Below, piece after piece: positions 33,839-44,000 of a stretch of 59,264 nucleotides of DNA. Position 1 is the first letter of the stretch. The number at the start of each line of letters is the position of its first letter. The notes beneath the pieces were generated by a model. That model did no database searches. It saw nothing but the letters and a program-made list of their open reading frames with translations, and was not told the DNA's origin. This DNA comes from Devosia sp. (GTDB taxonomy: Bacteria > Pseudomonadota > Alphaproteobacteria > Rhizobiales > Devosiaceae). The stretch spans positions 1 to 59,264 of the forward strand of contig NZ_JAUYGL010000024.1 of the NCBI RefSeq assembly GCF_030689745.1, written 5' to 3'. The translations under genes were made by a program, and so were the position numbers.

Positions 33839-34501
33839 TTGATCGAATTTTCCGATGTAGGATTGCGCTACGGCAATGGCCCCGAGGTGCTGCGCGATTT
33901 GACGTTTTCCGTCGAACCGGGCTCCTTCCATTTCCTGACCGGTCCGTCGGGCGCCGGCAAGACCAGCCTGCTGCGCCTGCTGCTGCTGGCTCTCAAGCCA
34001 TCGCGCGGCCAAGTCACCATGTTTGATGAGGACGTCAGCAATCTCAACCAGGACCGGCTGCTGCAAATGCGCCGCCATATCGGCATTGTGTTCCAGGAAT
34101 TTCGCCTGCTCGACCATCTGACCACCTTCGAGAATGTGGCGCTGCCGCTGCGTGTACTGGGTCAACCCGAGAGCGAGTACCGCCCCAATGTCACCGAATT
34201 GCTCGAATGGGTGGGGCTGGGCGAACGCATGAATGCACCGCCATCCCTGCTATCTGGCGGCGAGAAACAGCGCGCTGCCATTGCCCGCGCCGTCATCGCC
34301 CGCCCCAAAGTGCTGCTGGCCGACGAACCGACCGGCAATGTTGACCCCGATCTGTCCAGCCGGCTGGTGCACCTGTTTGCCGAACTCAACCGCACGCTGG
34401 GCATGACCATCATTCTGGCGACCCACGAACTGCCGCTGCTCGACAAGTTCAACTATCCGCGCATGCTGCTGAGCAAAGGGGAACTGACGATCCATGATTG
34501 A
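33839..34501 (+). CDS. ftsE: Cell-division ABC transporter ATP-binding protein FtsE
   Basis: 220 aa. Walker A GPSGAGKTS, ABC signature LSGGEKQR and Walker B VLLADEPTGNVD are all present. FtsEX links divisome constriction to periplasmic cell-wall hydrolases. The start is TTG 33839, with GGGGAG upstream and no in-frame ATG near. It overlaps ftsX by 8 bp. Confidence 0.95.
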   Translation: MIEFSDVGLRYGNGPEVLRDLTFSVEPGSFHFLTGPSGAGKTSLLRLLLLALKPSRGQVTMFDEDVSNLNQDRLLQMRRHIGIVFQEFRLLDHLTTFENVALPLRVLGQPESEYRPNVTELLEWVGLGERMNAPPSLLSGGEKQRAAIARAVIARPKVLLADEPTGNVDPDLSSRLVHLFAELNRTLGMTIILATHELPLLDKFNYPRMLLSKGELTIHD

Positions 34502-35423
34502 GCGCGTTCTCGCCCTGTTGCCGCGCCATGGCGGCGCTGCCCCCATCGTTCCCGAAAAGAGCGTCGCGGGGCGGACCCTGTTGCTGCTGATTACCATTAT
34601 GGGCTTTCTGTCGGCGGTGACGCTGGGCGGGGTGGTGCTGGTGCAGAAATCGGCCATTGCCTGGTCATCCGATGTCGGGCGCGAGGTGACCATTCAGATC
34701 CGCCCCGTGGCTGGCGAGGTGATGGAATCCAATCTGCGCACGGCGGTTTCCCTGGCCGAAACCACCGCCGGGGTTGCCTCGGCTCGCGCCCTGACCCTGC
34801 AGGAAAGCGAGAAACTGCTGGAGCCATGGCTCGGGGCCGGGCTTGACCTGACGGCCATCGAAATTCCCCGCCTGGTGGTGGTGCAACTCTCAGACCCCCA
34901 AGATGCCGACCTTGCCGGGCTGGAGCGCAATCTGGCAGCCGTCAAGGGCGCCAGTCTCGACACCCATGCTGCCTGGCGCCAGCAACTCAACACCATGGCC
35001 GGCACCATCGTGCTCTCGGGCCTGCTGGTGCTGCTGCTGATCGGCGCCGCAACCGTGCTGGCCATTATCTTCGCCACCCGGGGCGCCATGGCCACCAACC
35101 GGGAGATCGTCGATGTGCTGCACTATATCGGCGCCTCCAACAGGTTCATTGCCGGCGAGTTTCAGGGCCGGTTTCTGTCAATCGGTCTGCAAGGTGGACT
35201 GCTGGGCGCTGTTGCCGCCTTGCTGTTTTTCGTCCTGATCGGCATGGCGGCTGGCAATATGCTGTCGAGCGAGGCCGGGGCCCAGGTTGGCGTGCTGTTC
35301 GGACGTTTTGCCTTGGGCTTTGACGGCTTGCTCAGTATTGCCGCGGTGATCCCGGTGATCGCGGCGTTGACCGCCATCACCTCGCGCCACACCGTGCGGC
35401 GCTATCTGGTGCAGACCTCCTGA
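34494..35423 (+). CDS. ftsX: Cell-division protein FtsX
   Basis: 309 aa, four membrane helices with the large periplasmic loop after the first, as in FtsX. N-terminal LLLLITIMGFLSAVTLGGVVL, then the extracellular domain, then GTIVLSGLLVLLLIGAATVLAIIFATRGAMATNREIVDVLHYIGAS, the conserved cytoplasmic coupling helix. It partners FtsE. Confidence 0.92.
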   Translation: MIERVLALLPRHGGAAPIVPEKSVAGRTLLLLITIMGFLSAVTLGGVVLVQKSAIAWSSDVGREVTIQIRPVAGEVMESNLRTAVSLAETTAGVASARALTLQESEKLLEPWLGAGLDLTAIEIPRLVVVQLSDPQDADLAGLERNLAAVKGASLDTHAAWRQQLNTMAGTIVLSGLLVLLLIGAATVLAIIFATRGAMATNREIVDVLHYIGASNRFIAGEFQGRFLSIGLQGGLLGAVAALLFFVLIGMAAGNMLSSEAGAQVGVLFGRFALGFDGLLSIAAVIPVIAALTAITSRHTVRRYLVQTS

Positions 35424-35519
35424 ACTGCGCGTTTAGCGCCCGCCGCCGGGCCGTCCGGCCTCGCCAAAACCGTTGCCGCCCGCTATGACGCTGGCAGCAG
35501 CCCCAGGGAGAAATTGAGC

Positions 35520-36326
35520 ATGGTCATTCAGGCAATTCGCACCGCGGTATTTTATGCGCTGTTTATCGGCCAGACCATCGTGATCGCCCTCGTGCTCGGC
35601 ACCATCGCCCTGATTTCCGGCCGGACCCGGGCAAGCTGGGCCATTGCCGTGTACTGGGGCACCTCCACGCTGCGCATTCTGCGCTGGCTGACCGGCGTCA
35701 GGACCAAGGTCAGCGGCCAGGAAAACATCCCCGAGGGCGGCTGCATCATTGCCGCCAAACACCAGAGCGACTGGGATGTGTTTTCGATTTTCCCCCATAC
35801 CGGCCGGCCGGCCTACATCATCAAGGCCGAGTTGATGCGCATTCCCTTCTTCGGCTGGGCGGCGCGTTCGCTCGACTGCATCGAGGTGGACCGCAAGAAG
35901 GGCGCCAAGGCGATCCCCGCCATGATGGCCCAGGCTCATGCCGCCATCGCGCGCGGCTGCCGCATCGTCATCTTCCCCGAAGGCACGCGCCGCGCGCCCC
36001 TGGCACCGCCCGATTACCGGCAGGGAATTGTGCGTCTATATATGGAACTGAACGTACCGGTGGTGCCGGTGGCGCTCAATTCCGGCCTGTTCTGGGGGCG
36101 CAACAGCCCGATCATCTGGCCCGGCACCGCCGAAGCCAAATTTCTGCCGCCCATTGAGGCTGGACTGTCCGCTGACGTTTTCGTCGAGCGACTCAAAAAA
36201 GCCATCGAAACCGAATCCAATGCCCTGGCCCTCAAAGCCGAGGCCCAAGGCTTGTCGCGCCCGATTGGCCCCGAATTGCGGGCCCGGTTCGATGCGCTCA
36301 AGCAGCAATCGTCCGGAACGCCCTGA
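35520..36326 (+). CDS. plsC: 1-acyl-sn-glycerol-3-phosphate acyltransferase
   Basis: 268 aa from ATG 35520. Acyltransferase motif I is HQSDWD (His81, Asp86) and motif III is FPEGTRRAPL; an N-terminal membrane anchor precedes. It acylates lysophosphatidic acid to phosphatidic acid. It follows ftsX by 96 bp, a neighbourhood often conserved in Rhizobiales. Confidence 0.93.
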   Translation: MVIQAIRTAVFYALFIGQTIVIALVLGTIALISGRTRASWAIAVYWGTSTLRILRWLTGVRTKVSGQENIPEGGCIIAAKHQSDWDVFSIFPHTGRPAYIIKAELMRIPFFGWAARSLDCIEVDRKKGAKAIPAMMAQAHAAIARGCRIVIFPEGTRRAPLAPPDYRQGIVRLYMELNVPVVPVALNSGLFWGRNSPIIWPGTAEAKFLPPIEAGLSADVFVERLKKAIETESNALALKAEAQGLSRPIGPELRARFDALKQQSSGTP

Positions 36327-36390
36327 TCCACTACATATTGACGAAACAACCGAACGGCACCATACATATAGTTACCAAGCCACGGACGGC

Positions 36391-36424
36391 TTGACATCCA
36401 CTGCATTTTGTTCTATTTTTGTTC
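36391..36424 (+). promoter_or_regulatory. Sigma-70 promoter overlapped by perfect LexA (SOS) box
   Basis: TTGACA (36391-36396), 17-bp spacer, TATTTT (36414-36419). The alphaproteobacterial SOS box GTTCTATTTTTGTTC (36410-36424), a perfect GTTC-N7-GTTC, covers the -10, so LexA would block RNA polymerase. It lies 33 bp before ATG 36458. Confidence 0.8.
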
Positions 36425-36457
36425 CAATGCAAAGCATCGCTATCGGGATGGCGTCAT

Positions 36458-36799
36458 ATGATCGGAAATTGCCGCACAGTCGTGACCCATAATTTCATCC
36501 GGCACAGCCACTGGCAGGGCCGCTCCGGTCGTGACTATGACCTTGCCATCGAAAATTTCGAACATTTCTCCATGGACGATACCGCGCTCTACCTGATCGC
36601 CAAGGGCAGCCACGTGCTCTGGGTCGGATCAACCAGCGAACTGGTCGGTGATCACCTCAGCCGCTCACGCTTCCGTCTGGCGCTCGATTGCGCCGACCGC
36701 GTGTATCGCTTGCTGACACCGGGCGCTGCTGGCGAGCGGCTCTCGACCATCTGGGATCTGGAAGGCGCGCACCCCCTGGCGGGCGCGCAGGCGGCCTAA
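36458..36799 (+). CDS. Uncharacterised protein with predicted SOS (LexA) control
   Basis: 113 aa from ATG 36458, chosen because GGGATGG lies upstream and the LexA-box promoter ends just before it. The N-terminal 25 residues are basic (HNFIRHSHWQGRSGRDYD). A compact mixed beta/alpha core follows: DDTALYLIAKGSHVLWVGSTSELVG then SRSRFRLALDCADRVYRLL. There is no signal peptide, membrane segment or nuclease motif I can name. I do not recognise the family. Its role may relate to DNA damage given the promoter, but that is inference. Its stop overlaps the convergent ChaC gene. Confidence 0.75.
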   Translation: MIGNCRTVVTHNFIRHSHWQGRSGRDYDLAIENFEHFSMDDTALYLIAKGSHVLWVGSTSELVGDHLSRSRFRLALDCADRVYRLLTPGAAGERLSTIWDLEGAHPLAGAQAA

Positions 36800-37356
36800 G
36801 CGGCCGTTGACGCCTCTTCGCGCAGCAGGTCGGCCAGTGTCTGCAACTGCCGATCAGTGATACCCAGCAACTGCAGGTGGCTGGCGGTATTGAGCACATA
36901 GTCAATATTGCGCCCCGACAGGCCGACCCCGGCGCGGACCATGGCCAATTGCTGCTCCAGTGTCAGCTTGCCGGCAAATTGTTCGTGTCGCTCATCAACC
37001 ACGAAGGTCAGCGCCCGGATCGCCCGGCCATCGGCCAGACGCACCGGTCGGGTCACATCCCGATAGACTTTGGTCACCTGTTCGCGCTGCTCGAGATAAG
37101 CCCGCACCGCGCCCCAGTCACTGCTTGCCACCTCAAAGGCCATGCCGCGGCACGAGCCGCCGCGCGCCAGTCCGAACACCAGACCCGGCCGCTCCAGTGT
37201 GCCGCGATGATGGTGCGAGACAATCGACAGGCTGCGATGGGCACCGCGCAACAGGCCCTGCTGGGCGCCGATATGGGCAAACCCGGGATTCCAGATCAGC
37301 GACCCGTAGCCGAACACCCAATATGTGCTGTCGTTACTCTGTTCTGCCATTGCCAT
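36796..37356 (-). CDS. ChaC-family gamma-glutamylcyclotransferase, paralogue 2
   Basis: 186 aa, close to the size of bacterial ChaC. WVFGYGSLIWNPGF is the substrate-binding loop; the catalytic Glu lies in YLEQREQVTKVYRD and the RALTFVVDE strand follows. It degrades glutathione or a related gamma-glutamyl compound. It lacks the 60-residue N-terminal extension of the copy at 30108 and differs in sequence, so the two are old paralogues. Confidence 0.92.
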   Translation of the reverse strand: MAMAEQSNDSTYWVFGYGSLIWNPGFAHIGAQQGLLRGAHRSLSIVSHHHRGTLERPGLVFGLARGGSCRGMAFEVASSDWGAVRAYLEQREQVTKVYRDVTRPVRLADGRAIRALTFVVDERHEQFAGKLTLEQQLAMVRAGVGLSGRNIDYVLNTASHLQLLGITDRQLQTLADLLREEASTAA

Positions 37357-37509
37357 ACCCTGACCAGAAATCTAGGCAATCCTGCCCGCCGAAACAATTG
37401 CCATCCTGCCATAGCGGCCCTGCACTGCCGGCGCGACCCGGTTTGAACCAACACCGCGACGGCCCGCGCCAATAGCGCTTTGTCGCAGCCAACGCTAAGA
37501 ATGCCAGCC

Positions 37510-38481
37510 ATGAAGAAACGAATCATTATTCTGGGCAGTTTTGTGCTGGCCGTCCTCGCCCTGTGGAGCCTGGCCTGGTTCGTACTGGCCGGGCTGGTCA
37601 AGCAGCAGATCACCGCTCAGGCGCAAGCCGACGGCACTACCGCGCCCCAGATCAGCTGCGGCACGCTGACCGTCGGCGGCTTCCCGTTCCGCTTTGACGT
37701 CGATTGCGACCAGGCGCGTCTGGTCAGCGGTGATTCGATCGTCGCCCTGCGCGGCCTGCGCGCCAGTGTGCGCATCTATGCGCCCACCCATGTGCTGGCC
37801 TCGGCGCTGGGCCCACTCCAGCTCACCGACACGTTCACCGGCTCGCGCAATCAGCTGAGTTGGTCAGGGCTGGAAGCCAGCCTGCGTCTTGCCGATTGGC
37901 GGATCGCCCGCGCCTCGGTATCGGCCAGGGATATCATCTGGTCCGACACGCTGGTGGGTGAAAGCCTGATCGCCCAGGCTCCCCTGGCCGAACTGCATTT
38001 GTTCGATATCCCCGAACAGCACGACGCTGCACGCCGCACCACCGCACTGGCCGGCTATCTGCTGGCCAGCGATCTGGCCTATCCCGGCCTGACCCTGAGC
38101 GACACCAATGCCGAACTGCAGGTGGAACTCTCCGGCCTACCCGACGATGTGCGCAATTGGGGTGAGCCCGATCTCTTGCCCAGACTGCAGGCGGCCGATG
38201 GCCAGCTCAGGCTGGTGGCGATCCGCGGCACCGATGCCAGCGCGACACTGGACGCCAGCGGCGCCCTGATGCTCGACCCGCAGGGGCAGCTCGATGGCCA
38301 GATCAGCATCAGCTCGACCGGCGTGGCCGAACGCATAGGGCCGCTGCTGGAAGAGCCCTGGCGCACTCTGGTGCTCGGCACGCCCGCCACCGACGGCAGT
38401 TATGCCAACCAGCTCAACTTCCGCGCCGGTGGGGTGTTTTCAGGACTGGTGCCGATCGCCGCCATCGGTCCGCTCTATTAG
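37510..38481 (+). CDS. DUF2125 domain membrane-anchored protein
   Basis: 323 aa. A single N-terminal anchor (IIILGSFVLAVLALWSLAWFVLAG) and a long beta-rich periplasmic domain with GTLTVGGFPFRFDVDCDQARLV, the DUF2125 signature, and late LLDPQGQLDGQISIS-like repeats. Function unknown, possibly envelope related. ATG 37501 is an alternative start. Converges on tyrA with a 4-bp overlap. Confidence 0.87.
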   Translation: MKKRIIILGSFVLAVLALWSLAWFVLAGLVKQQITAQAQADGTTAPQISCGTLTVGGFPFRFDVDCDQARLVSGDSIVALRGLRASVRIYAPTHVLASALGPLQLTDTFTGSRNQLSWSGLEASLRLADWRIARASVSARDIIWSDTLVGESLIAQAPLAELHLFDIPEQHDAARRTTALAGYLLASDLAYPGLTLSDTNAELQVELSGLPDDVRNWGEPDLLPRLQAADGQLRLVAIRGTDASATLDASGALMLDPQGQLDGQISISSTGVAERIGPLLEEPWRTLVLGTPATDGSYANQLNFRAGGVFSGLVPIAAIGPLY

Positions 38482-39449
38482 GCGTCGTCGCCGCCACCAT
38501 GTTCGCGGATAAATGGCACGTCCGGGATCGGCGGCGATTCGTGCGGCCGGCCGAAATCGGGCGCGGCGGTTTCCTGCCCGGCCGAAATGATCGAGCGGCG
38601 AATTTCCCGGGTCCGGGTAAACATCGCCTCCAGCGCTGGGCCGTCACCGGTACGCACGGCGCGCTGCAACACCGACAAATCCTCGGAGAACCGGCCCAGC
38701 ATTTCCAGCACCGCCTCGCGATTGGTCAGGAACACGTCGCGCCACATCACCGGATCTGACGCTGCGATGCGGGTAAAATCGCGGAAACCTGACGCAGAGA
38801 ACTTGATCACCTCCGACTGGGTCGCCGCTTCCAGATCCGCCACCGTGCCCACGATATTGTAGGCCACCAGATGGGGAATGTGACTGGTGATGGCCAGCAC
38901 CATGTCATGGTGGTCGGCCTCCATGATTTCGACCTGGCTGCCCATGGCCCGCCAGAAGGCGCTCAACTTCGCGGTCAGGGCGGGATCGACCTCGGGACCC
39001 GGCGTCAACACGCACCAGCGCCCGGCAAACAATTCGGCAAAGCCCGCCGACGGCCCCGAATGCTCGGTGCCGGCAATCGGGTGGCCTGGAATCAGACTTA
39101 CCCCGGCCGGAATATGCGGCGCCAGCGCCTTGACCACATGACCTTTGACCGAGCCCACATCGGAGACAATGGCGCCCGGCTGCAGCGCCGGCGCAATTGC
39201 CTTGATGACGCTCTCATAGGCCCCAACCGGCGTACACAAGATCACCAGATCGGCGCCCCGTACCGCTTCGGCGGCATCAAGGGTATAGATATCGCCCAGC
39301 CCCAGTTCGCGCGCCTCGTCCAGCGTGCCCTGCTGGCGCGTGGCAATGGCAATCACCTCGACCAGGCCCTGTCGCCGCGCGGCCAGGGCAATTGAGGAAC
39401 CGATCAGGCCAATGCCGATCAGAGCGAGCTTGCGAAACTGTGCACTCAT
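38478..39449 (-). CDS. tyrA: Prephenate/arogenate dehydrogenase
   Basis: 323 aa. The Rossmann start LALIGIGLIGSSIALAARRQG binds NAD(P). Conserved TyrA segments: ILCTPVGAYESV, SDVGSVKGHV, PGHPIAGTEHSGP and the helical C-terminus with HHDMVLAITSHIPHLVAYNIV. It makes the tyrosine precursor by oxidative decarboxylation; prephenate or arogenate preference cannot be read from sequence here. ATGA overlap with hisC. Confidence 0.94.
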   Translation of the reverse strand: MSAQFRKLALIGIGLIGSSIALAARRQGLVEVIAIATRQQGTLDEARELGLGDIYTLDAAEAVRGADLVILCTPVGAYESVIKAIAPALQPGAIVSDVGSVKGHVVKALAPHIPAGVSLIPGHPIAGTEHSGPSAGFAELFAGRWCVLTPGPEVDPALTAKLSAFWRAMGSQVEIMEADHHDMVLAITSHIPHLVAYNIVGTVADLEAATQSEVIKFSASGFRDFTRIAASDPVMWRDVFLTNREAVLEMLGRFSEDLSVLQRAVRTGDGPALEAMFTRTREIRRSIISAGQETAAPDFGRPHESPPIPDVPFIREHGGGDDA

Positions 39450-40540
39450 GCGATTTGAACCAATGCCTTGAGGATGCCAACGACGCCGCGCATCGCCTGT
39501 TCGGAGCCGATGGAAATGCGCAGGCCGTGCGGGATGCCATAGGAATTGCCGATTTCACGGACCACCAGCCCCCGCTCCATCAGCGTGTCGAAGGCCAGTT
39601 GGGCATGTTCGGAATCGGGGAACAGCACCATGACGAAATTGCCCTGGCTGGGCACGACATGCATGTGGTTGGAATCCAGCTCCTGGGTGATCCAGTCCCG
39701 CCACTGCGCATTGTGCGCCTTGAGGCGGGCGGTGAATTCCGTGTCGCGCACCGCTGCCGCCCCTGCCAACTGCCCGGGCAGATTGACATTGAACGGTCCG
39801 CGAATGCGGTTGATGGCATCAATCACTGCGGCGGGTCCCACCATCCAGCCAACCCGGGCCGCCGCCAGACCCATTTTCGACAGCGTCCGCACCATCACCA
39901 CATTGCTGGCCTGGGTCGCAAGATCGAGGCCCACCGAATAGTCGGCAGCCGTAACATATTCCGCATAGGCGCTATCGATCACCAGCAGAATATCCGGGCG
40001 CAGGCCGGCATGCAGCCGCCGCACTTCGGCATCGCTGAGATAGGTGCCGGTGGGATTGTTCGGATTGGCCAGCCAGACAATTTTGGTTTTGGGCGTCACC
40101 GCCGCCAGCAACAGATCGACATCGGCCGTGTAGTCGGTCTCCTCGACCATGACGATCGACGCACCGGCCGCCTTGGTGATGATCGGATACACCGAAAAAC
40201 CATAGCGGTTCATCACCGCCTCATCGCCTTCGCCCAGATAGCACTGCGCGAGCAGGTGCAGCAGGTCACCAGAACCATTGCCGCACACGATCCGCTCGGC
40301 GGCCACGCCATGTACGTCGGACAGCGCCGTCCGCAGCAGGTTCGATGAGCCTTCGGGATAGATTTCCAGATGCTCAGACGCCGCGCGAAAGGCGGCGACT
40401 GCCTTGGGGCTGGCCCCCAGCGGGCTTTCATTGGCCGAAAGCTTGACGGCATGGCTGCCCGCCGCGCCGGCCTTGCCGGGCACATAGGCCGCAATATCGA
40501 GAATACCAGGCTGCGGAAGGGGGCGAATATCGTCTGCCAT
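39446..40540 (-). CDS. hisC: Histidinol-phosphate/aromatic aminotransferase
   Basis: 364 aa from ATG 40540. A fold-type I aminotransferase: LSANESPLGASPKAV, CGNGSGDLL, ANPNNPTGTYL, and PLP Lys in LSKMGLAAARVGW. HisC enzymes act in histidine synthesis and often on aromatic 2-oxoacids; the coupling to tyrA here suggests the aromatic role, a common Rhizobiales arrangement. A separate hisC may exist elsewhere. Confidence 0.93.
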   Translation of the reverse strand: MADDIRPLPQPGILDIAAYVPGKAGAAGSHAVKLSANESPLGASPKAVAAFRAASEHLEIYPEGSSNLLRTALSDVHGVAAERIVCGNGSGDLLHLLAQCYLGEGDEAVMNRYGFSVYPIITKAAGASIVMVEETDYTADVDLLLAAVTPKTKIVWLANPNNPTGTYLSDAEVRRLHAGLRPDILLVIDSAYAEYVTAADYSVGLDLATQASNVVMVRTLSKMGLAAARVGWMVGPAAVIDAINRIRGPFNVNLPGQLAGAAAVRDTEFTARLKAHNAQWRDWITQELDSNHMHVVPSQGNFVMVLFPDSEHAQLAFDTLMERGLVVREIGNSYGIPHGLRISIGSEQAMRGVVGILKALVQIA

Positions 40541-40894
40541 GATGCCAGTTCTGGGTGGAAAAACCGCGCGGACCATAGTCAAACTGCTCGGTCTTGGCAA
40601 AGCGCTTCTCACGTTCGGGCCGTGCCCGCCTCCAATTGCCATCGCCTTGCGTTCTGTCCTGGAACAGGACGGTCAATCGGCTTATCGTGAATTTGTCCGG
40701 CGCCAAGCCAGCCGGGCCGGGCTGCCAGGCAAGAACGGGCCAGAAAAATCGCTGCCGCAGCGATTAACGCTTTGCTAACAAAACGACGCCAAAGCCACAC
40801 AATTCATCCCCTGTTAGGCAAGCTGAAGCGGCCCGAGCCGTTCTGGCCAACGAGGACACCGCACCCGACAGCTCTTGTGGCTATCGCCGCCAGC

Positions 40895-40976
40895 TACCCA
40901 CCACCCCTAGCGGTGAACAAAACAGGATTTTGTGATTCGCACCGATTCGGTGCCGTTTCGTTCGCGCCTTGTTCCA
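40895..40976. repeat. Dispersed intergenic repeat, copy A
   Basis: Shares about 80 bp with 47301-47385. The ungapped 63-bp part from GTGAACAAA onward is about two-thirds identical, with GTGAACAAA-N-C-N-GGATTTTG and a GATTCG...TTTCGTTC block best conserved. Contains hairpin GCACC-GATTC-GGTGC. Confidence 0.6.
40960..40974. promoter_or_regulatory. LexA-like box, GTTC-N7-GTTC
   Basis: GTTC-GCGCCTT-GTTC, 106 bp upstream of the helicase start. It matches the spacing rule but lies inside the dispersed repeat, and copy B has lost the second half-site, so function is doubtful. Confidence 0.35.
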
Positions 40977-41079
40977 TCCCTTAAGCCCGATGACAAAAAC
41001 GTCGCACTGGCTGTCCTTTGTTGGCACAGCCCATCGTGCCACTCGCAACTGTCGCACGGACCACCTACATTGGCTCGAA

Positions 41080-44000
41080 ATGAGTTTCCCGCCCGCCCAG
41101 TCGGTCAAGGCAATCCTTGGCCCCACCAATACCGGCAAGACCTATTTTGCCATTGAACGCATGCTGGCCCATCCCACCGGGATGATCGGCCTGCCTTTGC
41201 GTTTGCTGGCCCGCGAAGTCTATCAGCGCTGCGTCGAGCGGGTGGGCGAACAGGCTGTCGCGCTGATCACCGGCGAGGAACGCATCGTCCCCGCCAAGCC
41301 GCGCTACTGGGTCTGTACCGTGGAGGCCATGCCCACCGATATTCGCGTCGATTGCCTGGCCATCGACGAAATCCAGACCGCGACCGACTTTGATCGTGGC
41401 CATGTGTTTACCGACCGCATCCTGCATGCGCGCGGCAGGCACGAAACCCTGCTGCTGGGTGCCGCCACCATGGCGCCGCTGATCCGCAGGCTGTTGCCCG
41501 ATGCCGAGATCATCGACCGGCCGCGCTTCAGCCAGCTCACCTATTCGGGCTCCCGCAAGATTTCGCGCCAGCCGGCCCGTTCGGCCATTGTCGCCTTTTC
41601 GAGCCGTCAGGTTTACGCCATTGCCGAACTGATCCGCCGCGAACGCGGTGGCGCGGCCGTGGTGATGGGGGCGCTCAGCCCGCGCACGCGCAATGCCCAG
41701 GTCGAGCTCTATCAGAATGGCGATGTCGATTTTCTCGTCGCCACCGATGCCATCGGCATGGGGCTCAATCTCGATATCCACCATGTCGCCTTCGCCGACG
41801 ACAGCAAGTTTGATGGCCGCACCAGCCGTCCACTGACCCCCGCCGAACTTGGTCAGATCGCCGGCCGGGCCGGTCGCCACGCCCGCAATGGCACCTTTGG
41901 CGTTACCGCCGGCACCGAAGGATTCGACGAAGAAATGGTCGTGGCGCTCGAATCGCACGACTTTGCGCCCATCAAAGTGCTGCAATGGCGCAACAATCGG
42001 CTGGATTATTCATCCATCCCGGCCCTGCTCAACAGTCTCGAAGCCACTGCCCAGGACCGCAATCTGACCCGCGTTCCCATTGCCACCGATCAGCGCGCCC
42101 TCGAATTCGTCGCCCGCAATGAGGCCGGCAAACTGGCGCGTGGCCTCGATGGCGCCCGTTTGCTCTGGGAATGTTGCCAAATCCCTGACTATCAGGGCAT
42201 TTCACCGGCCAATCACGGCGAAATCGTCACCCGTATTTACTCCGACTTAGTCAAGCATGCGAAGGTTGACGCGGATTGGATTGCCGAGCAGGTCCGCTTT
42301 TGCGACAATGCGAGCGGCGACATCGACACCTTGAGCAACCGGATCAAGCAGATTCGCACATGGACCTTCGTCGCCAACCGCAAAAACTGGCTTGCAGACC
42401 CTTCACATTGGCGCGAAAAGACCCGAGACATTGAGGACCGACTGAGTGACGCGCTGCACGAGCGACTAACTCAACGCTTCGTCGACCGGCGCACCAGCGT
42501 GTTGCTTCGTCACCTGAAAGACAAACGTATGGCATCTCCCGAGATCAATGAGCGCGGCGAAGTACGGCTGGAAGGCCATCTCATCGGCACGCTCGAAGGC
42601 TTCCGCTTCACCCTGGCCCGCAACGATGGCGACGCCGACATCAAGAATCTGCGGTCCGCCGCCGATCAGGTTGTGGCGCCCGAAATCCACCACCGGGCCG
42701 ATCGCCTGGCTGGCGCGCCCAATGAAGAACTTGTGCTGGCCACCGATGGTCGCATGCGCTGGAAAGGCGATATCGTCGCCGAACTGGTCGAGGGCGATAC
42801 GCTGTATCGGCCGCGCCTGCTGATTCTGGCCGATGAGACGCTGACCGGAACCGATCTTGAACGGGTGCAGCATCGCCTGAACCTGTGGCTGCGCCACCAC
42901 GTCAACACCATTCTCGAATCCGTCATGGCGCTCGAAGCGCCGGCAGATCTTGACGGTACCGCGCGCGGCATTGCCTTTCAGCTGTTCGAGCATCTCGGGC
43001 TGATCCCGCGCAGCCAGGTCGCCGATGAGGTAAAGAACCTCGACCAGGACGTCCGCGGCAAGATGCGCAAGCTAGGCATCAAGTTTGGCGCCTATCACAT
43101 CTACCTGCCGCTTTCGCTCAAGCCCGCCCCGCGCGAACTGGCGCTGATTCTGTTCGCGCTGAAGAATGGCGGCATTCGCCAGCCCGGCGTCACCGATATT
43201 CCCCATATCGTGCTGTCGGGTCGCACCAGCTTTCTCGTTGATCCCGAAGTCGACACCCGGCTTTACGAGATCGCCGGCTTCAAGGTCGCTGGCAAGCGCG
43301 CCGTGCGGGTCGACATTCTCGAACGCCTGGCCGACATCATCCGCCCCTTGATCGCCCTCGATCCAACCCGCCACCAGGGCGAAGTGCCCGCCGGGGCGGC
43401 CGAAGGCAATGGCTTCCGCGTCACCGTGGAAATGACCTCGCTGCTGGGCTGCTCGGGCGAAGACTTTGCCTCGATCCTCAATTCGCTTGGCTATCGCGTC
43501 AAACGCACGCCAAAAATCGCCGCGCCCGTCACGCCGGCCGAAGCCAGTGCCGAAGCGCCCGCGCTCGAGGAAACCCTGGCCGAAAACCCCGTCACCACCG
43601 ACGCTGCTGAGGAAGCGCCAACCACAGCGCTGGCGGACGAGGCGACGCCGGCCCAGGACGCAGCCATTCCGGCCACCACCATTGTCGAGGCTGCGCCAGA
43701 GACCGAGGCACTGGCTGGCGAAACCGCCCCGACCCCACCGGCCGAACCCGAGTTCGACGAAATCTGGTCGCCCAGCGGCAAGCGTCCCGAGGCCAAGCGG
43801 CATGAAAGCCGCCGCCGGCCCGAGGGCGAGCCGCGGCAGCGCCCCAACCGTTCGCAGGCCCCGCGCCGCCCTGAAGGGGAAGTGCAGGATCTGACCAAGG
43901 CGCAGCACCTCAATCCCAAGGCCAGGCCGGAAGGCCGGCCGCGCAATGAGAATCGCCGGCCGGACAGCCAGAAGGGCGAACGCGCCAAGTTCCAGCAGCC

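Larger units (their letters stand above)
40541..41079. other. Divergent intergenic region between hisC and helicase
   Basis: About 540 bp with no supportable gene. It contains a CtrA-like TTAA-N7-CTAAC at 40764-40779, a dispersed repeat at 40895-40976 and a LexA-like box at 40960-40974. It should hold both the leftward hisC and the rightward helicase promoters. Confidence 0.6.
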
